Source: Marisimplicoccus sp965655775
GTDB taxonomy: Bacteria; Bacteroidota; Bacteroidia; Flavobacteriales; Flavobacteriaceae
Direction of reading: 5' to 3'
NCBI GenBank assembly: GCA_965655775.1
Contig: CBFHHV010000003.1
Coordinates: forward strand, 31,468-95,467
Length of the DNA stretch: 64,000 bases
Under the pieces are notes generated by a model. It had not been told where the DNA came from and did no database searches. It worked only from the letters and a program-made list of their open reading frames with translations. The position numbers and the translations under genes were made by a program. Of this stretch, positions 1 through 8,368 are shown piece by piece; within the stretch, counting starts at the first letter, position 1; the number at the start of each line of letters is the position of its first letter.

Positions 1-1796
1 GTAAAATAATTAAATGTCAAACCTGTTTGAATTGCTAAGGAGTTATTAAAAATATTATTGGAGTACATAATCGTATTTCTTGTAATCCACTCAGGCACAT
101 TCAAAGTAGATAATCCACCAATAAATAATTCTTGCTCCTTTTCTTGATATTGACCAGTATTTATTATACTAAATTTTCCTATATCTACTTTACTAAATAA
201 TTTTACTTTTAAATATTTTATTTCACTGTTTATTTGATTTGGTAGTACTTTTCTTAATAAATCCATTTCACCAAGTAATGCACTAGTTTGTTCTTGAAAA
301 AAGGTATAATTATCAATAGTTGAATATTCTCCTGAAAATCTTACTAATTCTTTATACGATAATTCAGCAGAAAGCGACAATGATTCTTGATTTTTCAGAT
401 TAGGATTATGCCAATTATAATTTTTATATGCACTCCTGAACAAACTATAATTTAGATTAGGAGATTTTTTTTGACTTACACCACTAAATTTAATGCCAAC
501 ATTCTTTATCCTATTAGTTAGAAATGTAAATTGTATATAATCTGAAATATAATTATTTTTTAGACTCTTATTAAAATTAAATTCTAATTGAAATGAATTA
601 AATTTTTTATCCCACTCAAGGTTTAGATTTGAGACATTATTAATTAATGAAAGTTGAATGTCACTATAATCTTGCCCATAGTCTTTAAAAGAATTACTTG
701 AATTGATATTTGAAAAATTAACTTTTACCTTTCCCAGTTTATCAAAATCAGATATTAGGAAAACACTACTTTTTTGAATTATGTATCTAGACATGTCTGA
801 TACAGTAATTCCTTCTTCTACTTCACCAAAAAGACCTGAATTGAAATTATCAAGGTATTCTAGCTTCTTATATTCATGTTTAAACTCAAGTCCAACTGAC
901 AAATTAGAGATATTTTTATCCTCGTTAAAGATTAGGGATCTACTGACATTTAGGAAAGCTCTTTTAGAGTATAGTGAGCTTTCTGATATAAGCCAAGTTG
1001 GAAGTCTAGATCTATCAATATATCCATCATATTCAATCATCTCAAAAGATCCATCCTCCAATTCTATTTGATTACCTAAGCCATCTAATACAAAGTAATT
1101 TGGTGCTTGCTCATAAAAATATATGCCATCAGGTGTAAGACCTCCACTCTCTTGATTAAATAAATTCTGAGATGTCACATGAAATTTAAATTTTGTTTTT
1201 TTATTTTTTGAGTTGAAGTTTGATGAAAATCTAAATTGATTCCCTCTAGATCTAGTGTTAATATATTTTCCAAGTGATTTATAACCTTTATGGGCCATAG
1301 TAAAATTAAATTGAGGAGAAAGATTTATTGAGACAAGCATATCCAGAACCTGGCCTTGTTCAAAAGTAGATCGTGCATAAATCTCCGTAAAGGGGGTAGG
1401 TACACTGTAATAACCTATATCTTCAACTTCAAAATAGTTAAAATGTTTAGCTAGTGCACCTAGTTTAGGATAATCAGTGGTAGTTTTAAAATTATAGCCA
1501 AGCTTATTGTAGGACTGACCGACATTAGGCATTTTTAGAAGCTCAAATATATCCTCTCTCAAAAAATTAAATTTATAATCTTTGTATATGCTTAAAGATG
1601 TATCAATACTTTCTTCTCTTCCATCATAATAAAAGATTTTATAATCCTTAGAGCTTAAAGTATCTTTTTTGTCTCCTGCATTTTCCTTTTTTTGGGCTTC
1701 CTCTTGAGCCTTTATTTTTCCCTCTAAATCAACTGATTGAGAAAATATGTAAGTCTGAATCAAAAAAAAAGTTAAAACCAGAAAAAACTTCTGCAT
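1..1796 (-). CDS. Putative porin, Porin_10-like outer-membrane protein (C-terminus cut by window edge)
   Basis: The reverse strand is open from an ATG at 1796 to the left edge, about 598 codons, with no stop reached. The N-terminus is a signal peptide ending in IFS-Q, followed by a Lys/Glu-rich linker. After that come many short alternating strands rich in aromatic residues, as in an outer-membrane beta-barrel. The stretch near residues 80-150 (PNVGQSYNKLGY, KLGALAKHFNYFE, YARSTFEQGQ) resembles the Bacteroidota 'putative porin' family, which usually runs to about 640 residues, so little should be missing. A TAACTTTG promoter element lies just upstream and supports this start. It is divergent from rnhB. 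The substrate is unknown. The family call is from recognition of motifs only. Confidence 0.75.
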   Translation of the reverse strand, partial: MQKFFLVLTFFLIQTYIFSQSVDLEGKIKAQEEAQKKENAGDKKDTLSSKDYKIFYYDGREESIDTSLSIYKDYKFNFLREDIFELLKMPNVGQSYNKLGYNFKTTTDYPKLGALAKHFNYFEVEDIGYYSVPTPFTEIYARSTFEQGQVLDMLVSINLSPQFNFTMAHKGYKSLGKYINTRSRGNQFRFSSNFNSKNKKTKFKFHVTSQNLFNQESGGLTPDGIYFYEQAPNYFVLDGLGNQIELEDGSFEMIEYDGYIDRSRLPTWLISESSLYSKRAFLNVSRSLIFNEDKNISNLSVGLEFKHEYKKLEYLDNFNSGLFGEVEEGITVSDMSRYIIQKSSVFLISDFDKLGKVKVNFSNINSSNSFKDYGQDYSDIQLSLINNVSNLNLEWDKKFNSFQLEFNFNKSLKNNYISDYIQFTFLTNRIKNVGIKFSGVSQKKSPNLNYSLFRSAYKNYNWHNPNLKNQESLSLSAELSYKELVRFSGEYSTIDNYTFFQEQTSALLGEMDLLRKVLPNQINSEIKYLKVKLFSKVDIGKFSIINTGQYQEKEQELFIGGLSTLNVPEWITRNTIMYSNNIFNNSLAIQTGLTFNYF

Positions 1797-1814
1797 GTAT
1801 TTTGTAATTTCATA

Positions 1815-1822
1815 CAAAGTTA
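1815..1822 (-). promoter_or_regulatory. Bacteroidota -7 element for the porin gene
   Basis: The minus strand reads TAACTTTG, an exact match to the Bacteroidota primary-sigma -7 consensus TAnnTTTG. It would place the transcript start about 12 bases before the porin ATG at 1796. I see no clear TTG -33 element at the usual distance. Confidence 0.5.
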
Positions 1823-1852
1823 GTGTTTCTTTATAAATTTTGATTTTCTAAA

Positions 1853-2452
1853 ATGTTAGTGAACAATTTTTCAGATTCAAATTTTGAAGCTGGTATTGAT
1901 GAGTCAGGGAGAGGAAGTCTAGCTGGACCAGTTACTGCCGCAGCTGTAATATTGCCTAAAAATTATCAAAATGATCAATTAAATGACTCGAAAAAACTAT
2001 CTGAAAAAAAAAGAGCTGAACTAAAAAATATAATAGAAAAAGACTCTATTGACTTTGCAGTTTGTTCAATTTACCCAGCTACAATTGACAAAATTAATAT
2101 TCTTAACTCAACAATTAAAGCTATGCACGGTGCATTAGGTAATTTGAAAATTATTCCAGATTTTATTTTAGTTGATGGCAATAGTTTTAAAAAGTTTAAA
2201 AATATTAATCATAAGTGTATTGTAAAAGGTGATAGTAAATATCAAAATATTGCTGCTGCATCTATACTAGCCAAAACATACAGAGATATCTACATGATAG
2301 AGCAACATGATAGTTTTCCATATTTTGGATGGGATAGAAATAAAGGCTACGGAACAAAATTTCATATTAATAGTATCATTGAGCATGGCCTGACCAAGCT
2401 TCATAGAAGAAGCTTCACAATAAAAAAATCACAAATAAAACTAGAATTATAA
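1853..2452 (+). CDS. rnhB: Ribonuclease HII
   Basis: This 199-residue enzyme cleaves the RNA strand of RNA-DNA hybrids and removes misincorporated ribonucleotides in the cytoplasm. The family signature GIDESGRGSLAGPV is at residues 14-27 and supplies acidic residues Asp16 and Glu17. The third, Asp108, is in LVDGN. The fourth, Asp145, follows the ASILAKTYRD block. Length is typical. The gene is followed after two bases by a large lipoprotein gene, so the two are probably cotranscribed. No strong ribosome-binding site is visible, as is usual in this phylum. Confidence 0.96.
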   Translation: MLVNNFSDSNFEAGIDESGRGSLAGPVTAAAVILPKNYQNDQLNDSKKLSEKKRAELKNIIEKDSIDFAVCSIYPATIDKINILNSTIKAMHGALGNLKIIPDFILVDGNSFKKFKNINHKCIVKGDSKYQNIAAASILAKTYRDIYMIEQHDSFPYFGWDRNKGYGTKFHINSIIEHGLTKLHRRSFTIKKSQIKLEL

Positions 2453-2454
2453 TT

Positions 2455-4872
2455 ATGAAATTTAAATTATTCTTCTTGGCTTCATTGTTGATTTATTCTT
2501 GTACTAAATCTCATAATGAAACAATTTCACTTTTTAAATTTTTACCAGGTGACTCTGAATTAATAATTAACATTAATAATTTGAGTAATACAAAAGAAAT
2601 TTTAGTTAATAATAAGTTAATATCAACTATACTTTCATCGACAGAAGAGATTTCTTCTAAGCTCAATTTACTCTCAAATAAAAATTCAGATAGAGAAGGA
2701 ATTCTATCGTTATCTAAATATGGTAAAAATGAGATAGCATTCACTTACATTAGAAAGTCAAACTCATTTGATACAATCTTAGAAGATAACACGTTAAAAA
2801 ATAAATATCAAAAGAGTGAAATATTTATTGAGGAAGTTAATGGAGAAGAAGTCCATAAGGTTATTATCGATAAATATATCGTCAGCTCCGATAAGGATAT
2901 AATTCTTGAAAATATTATTAGGGATTTTTATTCAGCTAAAAATAACCTTGACTCTGAATTTAATAAGGTAATAAAGACATCAGATTCAGATGAACCATTT
3001 AACATCTTTACTAAATCTAATAATATAGGTGCTCTGGATACTGAGTTAAGCGACATATCTTTTTTCCCAAATTCTAAAACTTCATGGGTTGGCTATGATT
3101 TTAATTATTCTCTTGATAATCTATACTTAGCTGGTATAACAAGAATAAGTGATTCAATTAATGGTAAAATTTCTATTCTAAAAAATATTGAAACTTCTAA
3201 AATTAAAACTGATAAAATTATCCCAAATTCATTTATAAGTTTCTTAAGTTTTTCAATTAATGATTCAGAAAGATTCATATTTAATTTCAAAGATTATTTA
3301 AAGTATAATGATTTATCTACTCAAAATTTAAATTTTAATTCTCTAAATATTGTGGATGAAATCAGCTTTGTTGAAGATCAAGAAAAATTTGTAATACTTA
3401 ATCTAATTAACAAGGAACAGATAGATAGTTATTTCAATTTGGAAAAATATGATGACACCTATAAAATTAGCAAGATTATTTTAGATGAAGACTTAAAAAT
3501 TCTTTTTAAAAATATAGATAATGAAATTTCTGGTGAATATGCTGTTTTATTAGGAGATCTATTAATTATAACAAAATCAGTTTCACAATTAAAAAAAATA
3601 ATTAATTCGCAGAACATCAACGATAATCTTGGTTCAAACAATGAGTATTTAAGTTTTAAAAAACAAAAGTCAGATAGTTACTCTTTTTTGTGGGTAGGGA
3701 ATAATAAATCAATAAACTCAAATAATATAGATGATAAGGTCTATCCATTTAGATCATTTAGTGGAATAGTGAATATAGATGTTGTACTATTAGAATTTAA
3801 CTTATCAAAAGCTAATCCAACAGAAAATGATGAAGATGTGTATACAGAATTTTTTGTGACATTTGATCAAGAAATTGTCTCAGATCCTAAATGGATAAAG
3901 AATCATTTAAATAATGGGTTTGACATTGTATTTCAGGATAGCGAGAACTATCTAAACTATTTATCAAATAAAGGATCTCTTAATTGGAAGAAAAGCTTAT
4001 CCGGGGAGATTGTAGGTAATATTAAGCAAGTCGATATATATAAAAACGGAAGAAAGCAAATGGTATTTAGAACTGAAGAGAACTTTTATTTACTTGATAG
4101 AAATGGGAATGAGGTTAAACAATTAAGTTTTCCAATTAATTCAAGCTTGTTAAATAACCCCATTTCAATTTTTGATTATGAGAAAAATCGAAACTACAGA
4201 TTTTTAATTACTGAGGATAATCTAATCAAAATGTATGACTCAAATGGAAAGATAGTTAGTGGTTTTAAACCTCCACTTTTTGATTCAAATATTATCAATA
4301 GTCCAGTTCATATTAGGATTGACGGTAAAGATTATATTGTTGTGCAATTAGAGAATGGTAGTTTAAAAATTTTAGACAGAAGGGGAAGAGATAGAATAAT
4401 AGTTGATGATAAAATTCAATATAGTGATAACCCTATTTTTAGTTATCTAGAAAACTTTACAACAAGTGATAAACTAGGTAATCTAGTTAAAATCGATACA
4501 AATGGAAATATAATAAAAGAGAATCTCAACTTATCAAGTGAAAATTTGATTGATATAGTTGATAATAACTTGGTTTATCTAGATGATAATAGGTTAACAA
4601 TTAAAGGAATTACTGTTGATTTACCATTTAGTAAATTTTCAAAACCAAAGATATTTATTAATTCAAAATTTATGTTAGTTGGTATCACAGATTTAAACGA
4701 GGAGAAAATCTATTTGTATAAAGATAATGGTGAACTTGTTAAAGGATTTCCAATTAAAGGTAACTCTGTTATTGATATCAAAGATTCCGATAATGATGGT
4801 AAAATTGAGATAATATCAAGGCTCGATAACTTTTCTATTGTATCATATGAAATTAATTTGCCTCAAAATTAA
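2455..4872 (+). CDS. Large lipoprotein with predicted C-terminal beta-propeller, function unknown
   Basis: The product has 805 residues and begins with a lipoprotein signal whose lipobox LIYSC gives Cys16, so it should be lipid-anchored in the envelope. The first two thirds are mixed alpha/beta and I do not recognise them. From about residue 500 (LNWKKSLSGEIVG) there are repeated short strands containing YKNGRKQMVFRT, LLDRNGNE, MYDSNGK and ILDRRGRD, as in PQQ- or WD-type propellers. Near the end, DSDNDGKIEI resembles an FG-GAP calcium loop. It starts two bases after rnhB, and its 3' end overlaps convergent lipB by 20 bases. A protein of this kind next to rnhB is common in Flavobacteriia as I recall, but its role is not known to me. 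Confidence 0.7.
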   Translation: MKFKLFFLASLLIYSCTKSHNETISLFKFLPGDSELIININNLSNTKEILVNNKLISTILSSTEEISSKLNLLSNKNSDREGILSLSKYGKNEIAFTYIRKSNSFDTILEDNTLKNKYQKSEIFIEEVNGEEVHKVIIDKYIVSSDKDIILENIIRDFYSAKNNLDSEFNKVIKTSDSDEPFNIFTKSNNIGALDTELSDISFFPNSKTSWVGYDFNYSLDNLYLAGITRISDSINGKISILKNIETSKIKTDKIIPNSFISFLSFSINDSERFIFNFKDYLKYNDLSTQNLNFNSLNIVDEISFVEDQEKFVILNLINKEQIDSYFNLEKYDDTYKISKIILDEDLKILFKNIDNEISGEYAVLLGDLLIITKSVSQLKKIINSQNINDNLGSNNEYLSFKKQKSDSYSFLWVGNNKSINSNNIDDKVYPFRSFSGIVNIDVVLLEFNLSKANPTENDEDVYTEFFVTFDQEIVSDPKWIKNHLNNGFDIVFQDSENYLNYLSNKGSLNWKKSLSGEIVGNIKQVDIYKNGRKQMVFRTEENFYLLDRNGNEVKQLSFPINSSLLNNPISIFDYEKNRNYRFLITEDNLIKMYDSNGKIVSGFKPPLFDSNIINSPVHIRIDGKDYIVVQLENGSLKILDRRGRDRIIVDDKIQYSDNPIFSYLENFTTSDKLGNLVKIDTNGNIIKENLNLSSENLIDIVDNNLVYLDDNRLTIKGITVDLPFSKFSKPKIFINSKFMLVGITDLNEEKIYLYKDNGELVKGFPIKGNSVIDIKDSDNDGKIEIISRLDNFSIVSYEINLPQN

Positions 4873-5569
4873 TTTTTGCATTAAAAACTAACTTAAAGTT
4901 ATCAACCAATGTTAATTTAACCTCATTAATATCAATATCTTCTTTTTTTAACTCTTGTAAAGATGTAATACCCTTATTTTTAATTCCGCAAGGTATAATG
5001 TGATTAAAATAACTTAGGTCTGGATTAACATTAAAGCAAAGCCCATGCATTGTTACCCATCTACTTGCCCTAATTCCAAATGCACATATTTTTTTTGATA
5101 ATCCATTATTATCTTTTACCCATACACCAGTCTCATCTTTTATTGTGAATCCTGTTATATTATATGAATCTAAAGTATTAATTATTACCTCCTCTAATTT
5201 TCTTAAGTAAAGGTTTATGTCTGTAAAAAAATTATCTAAATCAAAAATTGGATAACCCATAATTTGTCCAGGACCATGATATGTAATATCTCCACCCCTA
5301 TTGATTTTGAAAAACTCTATTTCCCTTTTTTTTAATTCATCTTTATCAATTAATAGGTTAGACATATCCCCGCTCTTTCCAATTGTATATACATGATTGT
5401 GTTCCGTTAAAATGAGGAAATTTTTTGTTTCAATCGTTTTATTTAATGATCTGTTTTGAACTTTTTGATCAATAGTTTTTTTAAAAATTTTTTCTTGATA
5501 TTGCCAAGCATCTGAAAAGGATAGTTTCCCAATATCTCTTACAAGAATTTTTTTATTTTTCATTTTCAT
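4853..5569 (-). CDS. lipB: Octanoyl-[acyl-carrier-protein]:protein N-octanoyltransferase LipB
   Basis: LipB moves octanoate from acyl-ACP onto lipoyl domains, the first step of protein lipoylation. Seen here are RGGDITYHGPGQ at residues 91-102, the catalytic Lys160 in KKICAFGI, TMHGLCFN at 173-180, and the catalytic Cys194 in IIPCGI. Length (238) is normal with a short N-terminal extension. The first ATG is at 5569, and a second in-frame ATG is at 5563. A TATATTTG promoter element at 5571-5578 sits so close that the transcript may begin inside the first codon, which favours 5563 and a leaderless mRNA. The 3' end overlaps the convergent lipoprotein gene by 20 bases. Confidence 0.95.
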   Translation of the reverse strand: MKMKNKKILVRDIGKLSFSDAWQYQEKIFKKTIDQKVQNRSLNKTIETKNFLILTEHNHVYTIGKSGDMSNLLIDKDELKKREIEFFKINRGGDITYHGPGQIMGYPIFDLDNFFTDINLYLRKLEEVIINTLDSYNITGFTIKDETGVWVKDNNGLSKKICAFGIRASRWVTMHGLCFNVNPDLSYFNHIIPCGIKNKGITSLQELKKEDIDINEVKLTLVDNFKLVFNAKINFEAN

Positions 5570-5570
5570 T

Positions 5571-5578
5571 CAAATATA
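5571..5578 (-). promoter_or_regulatory. -7 element for lipB
   Basis: The minus strand reads TATATTTG, an exact TAnnTTTG match, only two bases from the first lipB ATG. If functional it implies a leaderless or near-leaderless transcript and translation from the second ATG at 5563. Confidence 0.45.
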
Positions 5579-5612
5579 GAAATTTGTAGTTCAATGATTA
5601 TTTTAGAAAACT

Positions 5613-5620
5613 TATCTTTG
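5613..5620 (+). promoter_or_regulatory. -7 element for lysS
   Basis: TATCTTTG matches TAnnTTTG and lies 14 bases before the lysS ATG at 5635. The nearest upstream TTG (5584-5586) is 26 bases away, a little too far for a classical -33 element. Confidence 0.5.
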
Positions 5621-5634
5621 TTTAAATAATTCCA

Positions 5635-7317
5635 ATGACAGAACAAGAAAAAATTCGTAGAGAAAAACTTGAAGAGTTAAAAAAACATGGAATTAATCCT
5701 TACCCTGCAGAATTATTTCCAGTTGACAACTTATCTAGTGACCTAATTGAAAATTATAAAGAAAATAGCAATGTGATTATCGCTGGTAGAATTATGTCAA
5801 GAAGAATTCAGGGAAATGCCTCTTTTGCTGAGGTTCAGGATAGTAAAGGTAGAATTCAAGTATACTTTAATCGTGATGAGATATGTAGTGGGGATGATAA
5901 GACTAAGTATAACACCATTTATAAAAAGTTATTGGATATAGGTGATATAATTGGCATAAAAGGAAAAATGTTTAAAACGAAAGTTGGTGAAGTTACAGTT
6001 TTAGTAAAAGACTTTAAACTATTGAATAAGTCTCTTAGACCTCTTCCGCTTCCCAAAGTAGATTCTAGTGGAAAAGAGTATGATAGCTTTACTGATCTCG
6101 AGCAGAGATATAGACAGAGATATCTTGACCTGATTGTAAATTCTCAAGTTAAGGATACTTTTATAAAAAGAACAAAAATTATAAATACGATAAGAAATTT
6201 TCTAAATGAAAAATCATATCTAGAAGTTGAAACTCCTGTTTTACAACCTATTCCAGGAGGTGCATCAGCCAGACCTTTTATTACTCATCATAATGCCTTA
6301 GACATCCCTCTATATCTTAGAATTTCCGATGAATTGTTTTTAAAAAAATTAATTGTTGGTGGATTTGAAGCTGTTTATGAATTTTCAAGAGATTTTAGAA
6401 ATGAAGGAATGGATAAAAATCATAATCCTGAGTTTACTATTCTTGAACTTTATGTTGCATACAAGGATTACTTTTGGATGATGAAGCTAACAGAATCAAT
6501 GATTGAAAAAGTATGTTTAGAAATAAATGGCAAAACTAAAATTGAATATGATTCAAAAAAGATTGACTTTAAAGCCCCCTATGACAGAATATCAATGTTT
6601 GATGCCATTAAAAAATTTACTGGATATGATATTTCAAGTATGGATGAGATTAAGTTAAGATCAGTTTGTAATGATATGTCAATAGAAGTAAATGATAGTA
6701 TGGGTGAAGGGAAACTAATTGATGCAATATTTGGAAGCAAGTGTGAAAAGAACTTTATAAATCCAACTTTTATTATTGATTATCCAAAGTCTATGAGTCC
6801 TTTAACAAAGCAACATAGATCTAATTCAAATCTAACAGAAAGGTTTGAGCTTATTATTAATGGTATGGAGATTGCCAATGCTTATTCTGAGTTAAATGAC
6901 CCAATAGATCAACTAAAAAGATTTGAAGACCAGCTTGAATTAAATAAAAAAGGTGATGATGAAGCAATGTTTATTGATATGGACTTTGTTAAATCATTAG
7001 AATATGGAATGCCTCCAACATCAGGTATTGGAATTGGAGTAGATAGATTGGTTATGTTAATGACTAACCAGACGTCAATCCAAGAGGTTCTATTTTTTCC
7101 TCAAATGAAACCATTAAAAGAAGAACCCTTAATTACTGACGATGCCAAAGTTATTCTCGATAAGCTAATAGAAAAGGGTGAATGTGATTTAAGTTTTTTT
7201 AAAAGTGAATTTGATTTTTCGAATAAAAAATGGGATAAACTAACAAAAGAGTTAAGAGGCAAAGATTTAATTAATATTTATAAAAAAGGTGATGAATTAC
7301 TCATCAAACCGAGTTAA
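5635..7317 (+). CDS. lysS: Lysyl-tRNA synthetase, class II
   Basis: The enzyme charges tRNA-Lys in the cytoplasm. An N-terminal OB-fold anticodon-binding domain covers about residues 45-130. The class II core follows, with motif 2 as FRNEGMDKNHNPEFT near residues 254-268 and motif 3 as GIGIGVDRLVML near 460. The protein has 560 residues, about 55 more than E. coli LysS. The extra part, about 494-560, follows the usual end FFPQMKP and looks like a small helical or winged-helix domain. As I recall, this extension is common in Bacteroidota. The 3' end overlaps the convergent glucosaminidase gene by 21 bases. Confidence 0.96.
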   Translation: MTEQEKIRREKLEELKKHGINPYPAELFPVDNLSSDLIENYKENSNVIIAGRIMSRRIQGNASFAEVQDSKGRIQVYFNRDEICSGDDKTKYNTIYKKLLDIGDIIGIKGKMFKTKVGEVTVLVKDFKLLNKSLRPLPLPKVDSSGKEYDSFTDLEQRYRQRYLDLIVNSQVKDTFIKRTKIINTIRNFLNEKSYLEVETPVLQPIPGGASARPFITHHNALDIPLYLRISDELFLKKLIVGGFEAVYEFSRDFRNEGMDKNHNPEFTILELYVAYKDYFWMMKLTESMIEKVCLEINGKTKIEYDSKKIDFKAPYDRISMFDAIKKFTGYDISSMDEIKLRSVCNDMSIEVNDSMGEGKLIDAIFGSKCEKNFINPTFIIDYPKSMSPLTKQHRSNSNLTERFELIINGMEIANAYSELNDPIDQLKRFEDQLELNKKGDDEAMFIDMDFVKSLEYGMPPTSGIGIGVDRLVMLMTNQTSIQEVLFFPQMKPLKEEPLITDDAKVILDKLIEKGECDLSFFKSEFDFSNKKWDKLTKELRGKDLINIYKKGDELLIKPS

Positions 7318-7824
7318 GTTGAATCTCTCAATTAAGCTTATTAATTTTTCTGCATATTTTGGATCAGTTGCATAGCCTGCAGCTTTTAAACCTTTTGCCC
7401 AACCCTTATAATCTTTTCTTTTTAATTCAAATAAACCACTATATCTATCCCTGTCAACTAAAAACAAAGAATGATCTCGGTATGATTTTAATGGGTTTTT
7501 ATATGATCTAAAACACTCATTTTCTTCATCGTCATCATGTCTAATAGATTTACCTTTCCATCCCTTGTGGCATTTAATTCCAAAATGATTATTTGCTTTT
7601 TTTGCTAATGTACCTTCTCCATAACCAGATTCAAGGACTCCTTGAGCTAAAGTTATACTGGCTGGAATTTTATAAAATCTCATATTCTTAACAGCAGCAG
7701 GAGCAAATTTTTTAATATAAAAATTGATTCTATCTTCAACCGAGCTTTCACCAACTGATACTGTTTTGATTGTGGAGCATGATGAGAATGAGATTAAAAT
7801 CAATAAGAGAAAGAATTTTTTCAT
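7297..7824 (-). CDS. Glucosaminidase-domain lipoprotein (peptidoglycan hydrolase)
   Basis: A Bax/FlgJ-type endo-beta-N-acetylglucosaminidase (PF01832 family) that cuts glycan strands of peptidoglycan. ASITLAQGVLESGYG contains the likely catalytic Glu, and NNHFGIKC and AAGYATDPKYAEKLI are family signatures. I chose the ATG at 7824 because it starts a clean lipoprotein signal (MKKFFLLLILISFSSC, Cys16). The frame runs on to 7884, but that would overlap the divergent gene starting at 7847. The 175-residue product has no C-terminal LysM domain, unlike many flavobacterial relatives. It should be anchored in the envelope. Confidence 0.87.
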   Translation of the reverse strand: MKKFFLLLILISFSSCSTIKTVSVGESSVEDRINFYIKKFAPAAVKNMRFYKIPASITLAQGVLESGYGEGTLAKKANNHFGIKCHKGWKGKSIRHDDDEENECFRSYKNPLKSYRDHSLFLVDRDRYSGLFELKRKDYKGWAKGLKAAGYATDPKYAEKLISLIERFNLTRFDE

Positions 7825-7846
7825 AACTTTAATATGAAAGAAAATT

Positions 7847-8368
7847 ATGAAAAAAAATATCTCATTAAAAATAATATTATTCACATTTATATTTTTTATT
7901 AAATCATGTGGAATTTATGTTCAATATGATTATGACTCTGATGTAAATTTTGATAATTATAGTTCTTACTCTTTCTATCAACCTGATATAGATAAATTGG
8001 AAATTTCAGATCTTGATAAAAAAAGAATTTTAAAATCATTAGAACTTGGATTAAAGTCTAAGGGTCTTGAAAGATCAAACTCTCCTGATTTACTTGTAAC
8101 ATTTGAAACTAAATCTAAAGAAAGGGTATATGTAAACAATTATCTTCCTTATGGATGGTACCCATTTGCATATCATTATCCATATTCTTCTGTTTATTCA
8201 AGAGTTCAAGGCACTCTTTATGTCAATATAATCGATAGTAAGAATCAACAGCTTGTCTGGCAAGGTAAAGGTGTCGGTGTCCTTAATGAATATTCAAATA
8301 ACAGAGATAAAATGATTAGTGACTTTGTAGTAAAAATACTTGAAAAGTATCCGCCTATATCTGATTAA
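7847..8368 (+). CDS. DUF4136-type lipoprotein
   Basis: A 173-residue predicted lipoprotein with lipobox FIKSC (Cys21). The mature part begins YVQYDYDSDVNFDNYSSYSFY, and VQGTLYVNIIDSKNQQLVWQGKG follows later. These are characteristic of the DUF4136 family of envelope lipoproteins, whose function is not established. The gene is divergent from the glucosaminidase with only 22 bases between the start codons. It overlaps the 3' end of convergent alaS by 14 bases. Aromatic and Tyr-rich stretches (LPYGWYPFAYHYPY) are visible mid-protein. Confidence 0.83.
   Translation: MKKNISLKIILFTFIFFIKSCGIYVQYDYDSDVNFDNYSSYSFYQPDIDKLEISDLDKKRILKSLELGLKSKGLERSNSPDLLVTFETKSKERVYVNNYLPYGWYPFAYHYPYSSVYSRVQGTLYVNIIDSKNQQLVWQGKGVGVLNEYSNNRDKMISDFVVKILEKYPPISD

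Noticed and set aside
781..1071. 96-codon plus-strand frame in the left end
   Set aside because: It is antisense to the porin frame, which has a signal peptide, a promoter and barrel-like sequence.
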